From Ignavibacteriales bacterium (lineage in GTDB: Bacteria > Bacteroidota > Ignavibacteria > Ignavibacteriales > Ignavibacteriaceae): DNA of 64,000 nucleotides. Positions 14,947 through 22,145 of this stretch are shown here, piece by piece. Each line of letters opens with the position of its first letter. Within the stretch, counting starts at the first letter, position 1. The notes under the pieces are model-generated. The model was not told the DNA's origin and searched no databases. It worked only from the letters and a program-made list of their open reading frames with translations. Both the position numbers and the translations under genes were made by a program. The stretch is taken from positions 124,001 to 188,000 of the forward strand of contig DPRR01000007.1 of the NCBI GenBank assembly GCA_003538625.1, written 5' to 3'.

Positions 14947-16959
14947 ATGAAGAATTTTGAGCTTGTTTCCAGTTACAAACCCTCCGGAGATCAGCCGGAG
15001 GCAATAAAACAATTGGTTGAAGGTGTTAATAGAGGAGACAAGTTTCAAACTTTACTTGGTGTTACGGGAAGCGGAAAGACTTTTACGATCTCAAATGTAA
15101 TTGTTCAGACTAATAAACCAACATTAATAATCTCACATAATAAAACTCTTGCAGCGCAGCTTTACTCTGAGTTTAAATCCTTTTTCCCAAATAATGCCGT
15201 TGAGTTTTTTATCAGCTATTATGATTACTACCAACCTGAAGCGTATGTTGTTTCCCGTGATGTCTTTATTGAAAAAGATTTTTCAGTAAATGAAGAGATT
15301 GATCGGCTAAGATTAAAAGCAACAACTGCCTTAATTGAGGGCCGCAGAGATGTAATTGTAATTGCCAGTGTAAGTTGTATTTATGGTATTGGGGCTCCGG
15401 ATGAATACGCAAAACAAATCATCTTTATAAAAAAAGGTGATAAGCTTGATCGTAAAAAGTTTATGCGTGAATTAATTGATATTTATTTTGTTAGAAACGA
15501 TGTGGAATTTAATCGCGGTACTTTTCGCGCTCGTGGAGATGTTATTGAAATAATTCCTGCTTATCAATATGAAGAAGCTGTTAGAATTGAATTCTGGGAT
15601 AACGATGTAGAAAAAATTTCAATCATTGATGCTGTTACGGGAAAAATAATTCGCGAAGTTGAATCTGTGCCAATCTATCCTGCTAAATATTTTGTTACTG
15701 ATCGCAGTAAAATGCAAAAGGCTATTTACAAAATTGAGCAGGAACTCTCTGAGCGATTAGACGTTCTTCGCAAAGAAGAAAAATATTTAGAAGCTCAAAG
15801 ACTTGAACAAAGAACCAGGTTTGATATCGAAATGATGAAGGAAATTGGTTATTGTTCTGGAATTGAAAATTACTCAAGGCATATGGATGGAAGAGAATCA
15901 AATTCACGTCCGTTCAATCTTTTCGATTATTTTCCGGATGATTTTCTTTTAATAATTGATGAATCACATGTTACCGTCCCCCAAATAAGAGGAATGTATA
16001 ACGGAGACAGAAGCAGAAAGCAGACTTTGGTTGATTATGGTTTTCGTCTTCCTTCTGCACTTGATAATCGCCCGATGAAGTATGAAGAATTTATGGAAAT
16101 GATCGATTTGGTGATTTTTGTAAGTGCTACTCCTGCTGATTATGAATTGGAAATGAGCGGCGGTGTTATCGTTGAACAAATCATTCGCCCAACCGGATTG
16201 CTTGATCCGGAAATTGAAGTGCGACCAATTAAAGGACAGATTGATGATCTGATTGCTGAAATAAGAAATAAAACCGCACTTAAAGAAAGAACTCTTGTTA
16301 CAACTTTAACAAAAAAAATGGCGGAAGATCTTTCTGATTATCTTGATAAGATTGGAATAAAAGTTCGCTACATCCACAGCGATATTGATTCTTTAGAACG
16401 CGTTGAAATTCTTCGGGATCTTCGTTTGGGAGAGTTTGATGTTTTGGTTGGTGTAAATCTTTTAAGAGAAGGTTTAGATTTACCAGAAGTTTCTCTAGTT
16501 GCTATTATCGATGCAGATAAAGAAGGATTTTTGCGAAGCGAAAGATCACTAATGCAAACAGCAGGAAGAACTGCACGTAATGTAAACGGCAAAGTAATTA
16601 TGTATGCGGATAAAATTACCGATTCTATGCGTAAAACAATTACTGAAACAAATCGAAGGCGTAAACTTCAAAAAGAGTATAACGATAAAAATGGGATTGT
16701 GCCTGCAACGATTTACAAATCAATGGAAGATATCATGTCGGCAACTTCAATTGCAGATATAAGAAAGAAAGATGAAAAAGAAAGTTATGGATTTTCAAAA
16801 GTCGCAGAGCCAATTCTTAAGTACATGGATAAAGCACAAAAAGAAGATTTGGTAGATCAGTTGACAGAAGAAATGCACAAAGCTGCAAAAGACCTTGAGT
16901 TTGAAAAAGCAGCAAACTTACGAGATGAAATTCATAAACTTAAAAAGATGATAGGATAG
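14947..16959 (+). CDS. uvrB: Excinuclease ABC subunit B
   Basis: UvrB takes damaged DNA from UvrA, opens it and positions UvrC for incision in nucleotide excision repair. The 670-residue protein has every landmark: Walker A GVTGSGKT at 38-45, the damage-probing beta-hairpin YYDYYQPEAYV near 95, DESH helicase motif II, LVTTLTKKMAEDL, the GRTARN motif VI, and the C-terminal UVR domain (LTEEMHKAAKDLEFEKAANLRDEIHKLK) that contacts UvrC. Length is normal. It follows the CcmE-like gene closely and ends near the double-hairpin repeat at 17005. uvrA and uvrC are elsewhere. Confidence 0.98.
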   Translation: MKNFELVSSYKPSGDQPEAIKQLVEGVNRGDKFQTLLGVTGSGKTFTISNVIVQTNKPTLIISHNKTLAAQLYSEFKSFFPNNAVEFFISYYDYYQPEAYVVSRDVFIEKDFSVNEEIDRLRLKATTALIEGRRDVIVIASVSCIYGIGAPDEYAKQIIFIKKGDKLDRKKFMRELIDIYFVRNDVEFNRGTFRARGDVIEIIPAYQYEEAVRIEFWDNDVEKISIIDAVTGKIIREVESVPIYPAKYFVTDRSKMQKAIYKIEQELSERLDVLRKEEKYLEAQRLEQRTRFDIEMMKEIGYCSGIENYSRHMDGRESNSRPFNLFDYFPDDFLLIIDESHVTVPQIRGMYNGDRSRKQTLVDYGFRLPSALDNRPMKYEEFMEMIDLVIFVSATPADYELEMSGGVIVEQIIRPTGLLDPEIEVRPIKGQIDDLIAEIRNKTALKERTLVTTLTKKMAEDLSDYLDKIGIKVRYIHSDIDSLERVEILRDLRLGEFDVLVGVNLLREGLDLPEVSLVAIIDADKEGFLRSERSLMQTAGRTARNVNGKVIMYADKITDSMRKTITETNRRRKLQKEYNDKNGIVPATIYKSMEDIMSATSIADIRKKDEKESYGFSKVAEPILKYMDKAQKEDLVDQLTEEMHKAAKDLEFEKAANLRDEIHKLKKMIG

Positions 16960-17004
16960 TCTTCAGTCTTCAATTCGCAGTCACCAGTCTGCAATTTAAT
17001 TATC

Positions 17005-17071
17005 TGTCACCCTGAACTCGTTTCAGGGTCTTGTGTAAATATTAAAGATGCTGAAACAAGTTCAGCAAGAC
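17005..17071. repeat. Dispersed double-hairpin repeat, copy 3
   Basis: ACCCTGAA-ctcg-TTTCAGGGT followed by GCTGAA-acaag-TTCAGC, the third copy of the unit at 97-166 and 1449-1519. It fills the gap between the convergent uvrB and truA, where it could end both transcripts. Confidence 0.8.
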
Positions 17072-17074
17072 TTT

Positions 17075-17959
17075 CTAAATTTTAATTAATGAAGTAAGTC
17101 CTTGGGGAATTGACTCCCCTTTATAAGTTACTTTTTCCAAAAACAATCCAGAGGGCGGTGCTGTAAATTTAGCTGGTTCATTTGTTTTGTTACTTAGATA
17201 AAACAAAATATCTTTTTCAGATTTTCTTCCTCTTCCGACTTCCGCTAATATTCCAACAATTCGTCTTACCATTTTCCAGATAAAATGTGAACCGATGATT
17301 CTAATGAGAATTAGATTTCCATCTTCTTTGATTTGAATGTCATCGATCAAAACTTTCGTGGATTTTTCTGTGGGATCATCATCAGAGAAGGAAGAATAAT
17401 TATTCATTCCTAAAAATAATTTTGACGCTGATTCCATTTTCTTAAAATCAAGATCATCCTTTATCCACCAGACAAAGTTTTTACCAAACGCCGTTCGTCT
17501 TCTTGATATCTGGTAAACATAACTGCGTGATGTAGCATCATGTCTTGCATGAAATTCTTTGTTTGTCTTTTCAACTTCCAGAATTGTGATATCGTGCGGC
17601 AGCATGTCATTCAATTTCATTCTTATAATTTCAGGAGCCAAAACAGTTTTCACATCAAAATGCGCAACCTGGCAAAGTGCATGTACTCCGCTATCAGTTC
17701 TACCTGAACCTTGAATATCAATGAACGCATCACCAAACACTTCCTGTGCTGCTTTAAGAATTGATCCTTGAATTGTTTTCGCATTTTCTTGTTTCTGCCA
17801 ACCCGAATATCGCGTTCCTTCATATTCAATAAATAGTTTAAATCGGGAATAATTCTGATTTGATATTTTACGTTTATCCGCTGTAAATGGTTTGCCTTTA
17901 AATTGGCTTCCTGATTTGTCTTTAAACTTATCCTTTGAAAAAAACTTCTTGCCTCTCAA
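17075..17959 (-). CDS. truA: tRNA pseudouridine(38-40) synthase TruA
   Basis: Converts uridines 38-40 of the tRNA anticodon stem to pseudouridine. FKLFIEYEGTRYSGWQKQ begins the catalytic core and the active-site Asp is D89 in GSGRTDSGVHA; FHARHDATSRSYVY and HFIWKMVRRIVGIL follow as in the family. A basic, Lys/Phe/Gly-rich extension of about 40 residues (RGKKFFSKDKFKDKSG...) precedes the core, which most TruA proteins lack. It is probably real, because the ATG overlaps the queD stop codon as ATGA. The tail may help RNA binding. It is the last gene of the queE-queD-truA group. Confidence 0.95.
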   Translation of the reverse strand: MRGKKFFSKDKFKDKSGSQFKGKPFTADKRKISNQNYSRFKLFIEYEGTRYSGWQKQENAKTIQGSILKAAQEVFGDAFIDIQGSGRTDSGVHALCQVAHFDVKTVLAPEIIRMKLNDMLPHDITILEVEKTNKEFHARHDATSRSYVYQISRRRTAFGKNFVWWIKDDLDFKKMESASKLFLGMNNYSSFSDDDPTEKSTKVLIDDIQIKEDGNLILIRIIGSHFIWKMVRRIVGILAEVGRGRKSEKDILFYLSNKTNEPAKFTAPPSGLFLEKVTYKGESIPQGLTSLIKI

Positions 17960-18372
17960 TTCAGTCTCGCAGTTTCTTCAGCATAATCAAATTGAGTTTC
18001 ATAAACTCTAACTTTTATGGATGAGATGTTTGATGGCAGTGAACATTTTTTAATTTCAGATAAAAGGTAACTACAAATATTTTCTGCAGTAGCAAAAAAA
18101 TCCACAACAACCATTTTGGAGTTTATCTTTTCCAAAAATTCAAGAACAACTTTATCTTTTTTATTTACCATAAAAGCATGATCAAGTTTTTCAATAACTG
18201 GATTTACTATCTTTTCAACATCATAATAATCAATTACCATTTGATTTTTATCTAACTCACCTTCAAACTCAACAATCATTTTGTATGAGTGCCCATGAAT
18301 ATTTTTACACAAACCAAAATGTTCCGGTAGTCTGTGTCCCATTTCCCATCGAAATTCTTTAGCTATTTTCAT
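17956..18372 (-). CDS. queD: 6-carboxy-5,6,7,8-tetrahydropterin synthase QueD
   Basis: Second enzyme of queuosine biosynthesis, turning dihydroneopterin triphosphate into 6-carboxytetrahydropterin, the substrate of QueE. 138 residues. The zinc ligands are His in MGHRLPEHFG and HGHSY, the catalytic Cys is in FGLCKNIHGH, and the second conserved block is MVIDYYDVEKIVNPVIEKLDHAFM. The C-terminal glutamate lies in VRVYETQFDYAEE. It overlaps truA by four bases, and queE lies 0.6 kb upstream beyond a toxin-antitoxin pair. It could also act as a general PTPS-like enzyme, but the queE neighbour supports QueD. Confidence 0.93.
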   Translation of the reverse strand: MKIAKEFRWEMGHRLPEHFGLCKNIHGHSYKMIVEFEGELDKNQMVIDYYDVEKIVNPVIEKLDHAFMVNKKDKVVLEFLEKINSKMVVVDFFATAENICSYLLSEIKKCSLPSNISSIKVRVYETQFDYAEETARLN

Positions 18373-18381
18373 TGTATTATG

Positions 18382-18687
18382 TCATTGAATTTTTAGTTTT
18401 TCAGGATCCTGTCTAACATCAAACAAGGATAAAATTTTAATAATCTGATTTTCTATAGAATAGTAAATTGTGATTTGTTCAGTAAGAACAGCACGGTGTG
18501 TGTTTGGAGATAAAAACGATTTGGGAAATATTTCCGGGAACTGCTTAATAACCTCAAGTCTTTTTTCTAGCCTTTTCACAAAATCCGATTTTTCTTTTAT
18601 TGACCAATTACTATCAAGGTAAATTATTATGTTATCATAATTATAATTGGCTTCATCAGTCCAAAAGATGCTATAACCATTTTTCAT
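18382..18687 (-). CDS. RelE/ParE-family toxin
   Basis: About 101 residues with the ParE pattern: FWTDEANYNYDNIIIYLDSNWSIKEKSDFVKRLEKRLEVIKQFPEIFPKS, the Arg in HRAVLTEQITIYYSI, and an end like IKILSLFDVRQDPEKL. ParE-type toxins act on DNA gyrase and RelE-type on mRNA in the ribosome; sequence alone does not settle which. An earlier in-frame ATG exists at 18708, with no better ribosome site. I chose 18687 because family members start right at the first strand. It overlaps the antitoxin gene by 17 bases and ends 9 bases before queD. Confidence 0.85.
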   Translation of the reverse strand: MKNGYSIFWTDEANYNYDNIIIYLDSNWSIKEKSDFVKRLEKRLEVIKQFPEIFPKSFLSPNTHRAVLTEQITIYYSIENQIIKILSLFDVRQDPEKLKIQ

Positions 18688-18901
18688 ATTTTTTTCTAAC
18701 TTCTTCATGAGGAACTACTCGACCAGCTGCTGCATCAGCTAACCCTCTTTCGATTGAGGCTTTTTCTGCATCAGATATTTCATCCCACCAATCAGTTTCA
18801 TTTGGATGATCTTTAAGAAGTTTGATTTTAGCAATCATAGATTCATCTGTAATGTTCGCAATCCAATCAATAATTTTAAGTTTTTCGCTATCTAAATTCA
18901 T
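18671..18901 (-). CDS. Addiction-module antitoxin (PF09720-like)
   Basis: A 76-residue acidic protein matching the small 'addiction module component' family, especially WWDEISDAEKASIERGLADAAAGRVVPHEEVRKKYEKWL. Such antitoxins are unstructured until they wrap the RelE/ParE partner encoded just downstream. It overlaps the toxin gene, the usual arrangement for coupled translation. The pair sits between queE and queD, two genes of one pathway, so it looks like an insertion into that group. Confidence 0.83.
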   Translation of the reverse strand: MNLDSEKLKIIDWIANITDESMIAKIKLLKDHPNETDWWDEISDAEKASIERGLADAAAGRVVPHEEVRKKYEKWL

Positions 18902-18967
18902 TTTATTCTCCTCATCTAAATTTTCTTCCCGAAGTTAAATCTTATAAATTGAAAACACAATATTTTA

Positions 18968-19609
18968 TTATACGCCTTTTGTTTCAGGATGCCAGATAAA
19001 TTTATGCATCTGAAGTTGAAATCTAACTTTTAATTTATCTTCTAAAATCCAATTAACTAATTGAACAGGCTCAAGTTTTCCAAATACAACGGAGAAAAGT
19101 ATTTCGCACTTTTTATCTAAAGAATATTTTGAAATAATTTCTTTAGTCCAATCATAATCCTCCCTGCTTCCGATTACGAACTTTAGCTCATCTGCTGGTT
19201 TTAAGTAATCAATATTTTCATAAAAATTTTTCTTTTCCATTCCGCTTGATGGACATTTTAAATCCATAATTATCTTTACACGCGGATCAATATTTCGGAT
19301 CGATAAACTTCCGCCCGTTTCAATTAAAACTTCAAATCCTTCATCACACAACTGTCTCATCAAGCCTAAACATTCTTCCATCTGAACTAAAGGTTCGCCA
19401 CCGGTTATCTCGACAAGTTTACAATTATACTTTTTAACTTCATCTATTATTGCTGGAATTGCCATGTCTTTACCGTCGTAAAAAGCATATTCTGTATCGC
19501 AATATGTACATCTTAGGTTACAGTATGTTAAACGAACAAATATGCAAGGAAGTCCGGCTGCGGTGCTTTCACCCTGAACAGAATAATATATCTCATTAAC
19601 CTTAAGCAT
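18968..19609 (-). CDS. queE: 7-carboxy-7-deazaguanine synthase QueE
   Basis: A radical-SAM enzyme that contracts the ring of 6-carboxytetrahydropterin to 7-carboxy-7-deazaguanine, the third step to queuosine. VNEIYYSVQGESTAAGLPCIFVRL opens the protein. The cluster motif is C30-N-L-R-C34-T-Y-C37, and EITGGEPLVQ binds SAM. Its 213 residues fit the compact QueE type, and the C-terminal FQLQMHKFIW is typical. The gene starts divergently from rpsT, 129 bases away. queC and queF are not in the window. Confidence 0.94.
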   Translation of the reverse strand: MLKVNEIYYSVQGESTAAGLPCIFVRLTYCNLRCTYCDTEYAFYDGKDMAIPAIIDEVKKYNCKLVEITGGEPLVQMEECLGLMRQLCDEGFEVLIETGGSLSIRNIDPRVKIIMDLKCPSSGMEKKNFYENIDYLKPADELKFVIGSREDYDWTKEIISKYSLDKKCEILFSVVFGKLEPVQLVNWILEDKLKVRFQLQMHKFIWHPETKGV

Positions 19610-19670
19610 AAAAAGTGCGATTTTTAGTCGTATTCTAAATAAATTGTGAGCAAAGTTACTAAAGCTAAGT

Positions 19671-19699
19671 TTGACATCAAACGAGGCATTACCTATATT
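19671..19699 (+). promoter_or_regulatory. Sigma-70-type promoter of rpsT
   Basis: TTGACA (19671-19676), exactly 17 bases, then TATATT (19694-19699), 39 bases before the rpsT start. This is the best promoter match in the window. The -35 box lies inside the near-palindrome GTTTGA-ca-TCAAAC, and TGTGAGC (19645-19651) / GCTCACA (19702-19708) form an inverted pair around the whole promoter. Confidence 0.75.
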
Positions 19700-19738
19700 T
19701 GGCTCACATTTTTTAACTAATTATAAGGTTTTTTGTAA

Positions 19739-20002
19739 ATGGCTCATCATAAATCGGCAAAAAAGAGAATACGTTCATCTGAGAGAAAAAAAGCAGTAAA
19801 CAAAATGACAGATTCCAAAATTAAAACTGTTATTAAAAAAACACTTGCTGCGGATAAAAAAGAAGAACTTGAAGTGTTGTATAAAGAAGCTATCGCTATC
19901 CTGGATAAAGGAACCGCTAAAGGAAGATTACATAAAAATAATGCTGCCAGAAAAAAATCAAAGTTAACAAAGCATTTAAACAAAGTTACAGCAGCAAAAT
20001 AG
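19739..20002 (+). CDS. rpsT: 30S ribosomal protein S20
   Basis: S20 binds the 5' and 3' domains of 16S rRNA and aids early 30S assembly. 87 residues, highly basic, all-helical: AHHKSAKKRIRSSERKKAVNKM opens the protein and GRLHKNNAARKKSKLTKHLNKV closes it, both family signatures. It is transcribed alone from the strong promoter at 19671 and ends in a perfect terminator. In E. coli S20 represses its own translation; nothing in this 5' region proves the same here. Confidence 0.97.
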   Translation: MAHHKSAKKRIRSSERKKAVNKMTDSKIKTVIKKTLAADKKEELEVLYKEAIAILDKGTAKGRLHKNNAARKKSKLTKHLNKVTAAK

Positions 20003-20020
20003 TCTGTTAGATTTTTAACA

Positions 20021-20048
20021 AAAAGCTCTTCGGTTGAAGAGCTTTTTT
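20021..20048 (+). terminator. Rho-independent terminator after rpsT
   Basis: AAAAGCTCTTC-ggtt-GAAGAGCTTTTTT: an 11-base stem with a GGTT loop and T tract, 18 bases after the stop. Confidence 0.92.
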
Positions 20049-20062
20049 AGTTTTAAACTCAG

Positions 20063-21541
20063 TTAAATCTCACTCAATAAATCATTGCCTTCGGTTTTAG
20101 GGATGTAGAATTTTACCGGTTTAATATTTCCATCTGTATCTTTTTCAGCTTTAACTTTTTTCTTTATCAACACACTGTGTTCAATTGCAACATTATCTTC
20201 AACAACGGAACCGAAAAGATAACTTGATCCTTTTATCAAAACATTTTTTCCTATCCTTAGAGGAAACTCATCACTGCCAGTCATATTAACACTTGATTCA
20301 ATTGTTGAGTTCTTTCCAATTACGATGTTGCCTTTTATGATATCACCCCAAAGTATTTTTACATTATCTTCAATTGTTAATGTTTGATTAGGGAAAGTTG
20401 AAAGATGTACAATCCTCCAGATCATTATGTTCTTACCAAAAACCACATTCCCATTTACATAAGCAGCACGTCCGATTTCAACATTGTAATTAAGTTTAAC
20501 CCCGTCTCCTATATAAGCACCTTTGCCAATCTTTATATCAAGAGGTATTCCCTTTTTATCCTGTTCAACTAAATCATTAACAACGGAATCATGAATAAAA
20601 AAATCATCCGGATCATCAATCTCAATAATATTCTTCAGTTTTTCATAAACATTGTGTCTTGCTATTGCATCCATTTCTTTAAGAACTGATTTATCATTAA
20701 ATCCCATAACAACGTATTGATATTTTGGACTTACAGCTCCAACCGAATAACCTTTAAGATTGAAAAGAGCAATCAGATCTGTTATATATATTTCGTTTTG
20801 CGCATTGTTGCTGGAAAGATTATTAATTAGTTCTTTTAGCTTTTTATAATTAAAAGCATAAACTCCCGAATTTAACTCATTGGTTTCAATCAATTCTTTT
20901 TTAGTAAAAGAATAATCTTTATTTCTATAAGTAACTGTATAGGGTTTATCATCTGACAAAGCTAAAATGTCTTTGTACTCCATAATCTGGATTACATTGC
21001 CGTTCTGTTTACTGTCTTTGGTTCGGATAATTCTTCCGTATGAGTTTTGCATCGGATCCCCATTATATATTCCTGTTAAAACCATCATATCGTTACCGGA
21101 AGAAATAAAATCCTCTCTGAATTTTTTCATTGATGAATCATCAAGCAAGCCCATATCGCCCGGCAAAACATAAACTATCCCATCATTAAATTCATTTTCA
21201 ATTTTGTTTAGACCAACTTGAACTGCATGTCCGGTTCCATTTTGTTTTTCCTGGAATGCAAATTTATTTGAATCGCGTTTACTTATTACATCCATTACAT
21301 CCAGCGCCTTTATACCCACAACTATAACGGTATTTATATTTTCAATTCCCAGCCGGCATGCATTATAGACTCGCTCTACAGTTGGTATTTCCCATATCTT
21401 ATGAAGCATTTTTGATCTCTGGGATTTAATTCTTTTTCCATGCCCGGCAGCAAGTATAATCGCAACTTCATTTGATGAATTAAATTTTGTAGAATATTCA
21501 TTTGTTTTCGAATAGATTTCGGTACTTATATCATTACTCAT
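20063..21541 (-). CDS. GlmU-like nucleotidyltransferase with divergent beta-helix domain
   Basis: A 492-residue two-domain protein. The N-terminal half is a good sugar-1-phosphate uridylyltransferase of the GlmU type: ILAAGHGKRIKSQRSKMLHKI, FQEKQNGTGHAVQVGL, VLPGDMGLL, QIMEYKDI and ELNSGVYAFN. The C-terminal half is a left-handed beta-helix (hexapeptides such as IGRAAYVNGNVVFGKNIMI and IVIGKNSTIESSV) but lacks the acetyltransferase signature of GlmU (NIGAGTI region, catalytic His block). So it probably makes a UDP-sugar, likely UDP-GlcNAc, without the acetyl transfer step. A second GlmU-like gene sits at 39642. Transcribed toward rpsT and probably sharing its terminator region. Confidence 0.8.
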   Translation of the reverse strand: MSNDISTEIYSKTNEYSTKFNSSNEVAIILAAGHGKRIKSQRSKMLHKIWEIPTVERVYNACRLGIENINTVIVVGIKALDVMDVISKRDSNKFAFQEKQNGTGHAVQVGLNKIENEFNDGIVYVLPGDMGLLDDSSMKKFREDFISSGNDMMVLTGIYNGDPMQNSYGRIIRTKDSKQNGNVIQIMEYKDILALSDDKPYTVTYRNKDYSFTKKELIETNELNSGVYAFNYKKLKELINNLSSNNAQNEIYITDLIALFNLKGYSVGAVSPKYQYVVMGFNDKSVLKEMDAIARHNVYEKLKNIIEIDDPDDFFIHDSVVNDLVEQDKKGIPLDIKIGKGAYIGDGVKLNYNVEIGRAAYVNGNVVFGKNIMIWRIVHLSTFPNQTLTIEDNVKILWGDIIKGNIVIGKNSTIESSVNMTGSDEFPLRIGKNVLIKGSSYLFGSVVEDNVAIEHSVLIKKKVKAEKDTDGNIKPVKFYIPKTEGNDLLSEI

Positions 21542-21686
21542 AATTACCCGTGTTAAACTTTTTAATTGAAGAAATCTTTTATTAAAAATTAATTAAACGC
21601 ATTTCCTATTCCAAACCTTTGCATTTTATTCTTAGATCGTAATTACTATCTTTGCTCGCATTTTATAAAATATAAAAGGAATAGAA

Positions 21687-22145
21687 ATGAAAATTAATTT
21701 AACTAAAATAATCTTCGTTTTAGTCATCTTATCAGGAGTATCTTTTGCACAGTCCAGTGGATTTGGATTAGGCATAATACTTGGCGAACCGACAGGAATA
21801 AGCGCAAAGTATTGGACTACAAGCAGCACTGCTTTTGATTTTGGGCTTGGTTATTCTTTTGAAAAGCACAGCAGAATGCATTTGCATGCCGATTATCTTT
21901 TTCATGTAAAAAATATATTTAATACAACAGAAAATATTTTGCTTTACTATGGCCCCGGTGCAAGATTAAGATTTGTAGAAAATGCAGATGCCAGATTAGG
22001 ATTTAGATTTGATGTTGGACTTGTTTGGATTCCCAGAAATGCACCTATTGATGTCTTTGTTGAGATAGCTCCTTTACTTGATATAATACCTGAAACAGAT
22101 TTTTCAGTTAATGGTGGAATTGGAGTAAGATATTTTTTTAATTAA
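21687..22145 (+). CDS. Small outer-membrane-type beta-barrel protein
   Basis: 152 residues with signal peptide MKINLTKIIFVLVILSGVSFAQ. The mature part shows alternating beta strands (GFGLGIILGEPTGISAKYW, AFDFGLGYSF, HLHADYLFHV, ILLYYGPGARLRF, RLGFRFDVGLVW, GGIGVRYFF) and ends in Phe-Asn, close to the aromatic terminus of outer-membrane barrels. Opening 'LGEPTGISAKYW' is common in small barrel proteins of Bacteroidota. No function can be assigned. Its last 8 bases overlap the end of the convergent ligase gene. Confidence 0.75.
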   Translation: MKINLTKIIFVLVILSGVSFAQSSGFGLGIILGEPTGISAKYWTTSSTAFDFGLGYSFEKHSRMHLHADYLFHVKNIFNTTENILLYYGPGARLRFVENADARLGFRFDVGLVWIPRNAPIDVFVEIAPLLDIIPETDFSVNGGIGVRYFFN

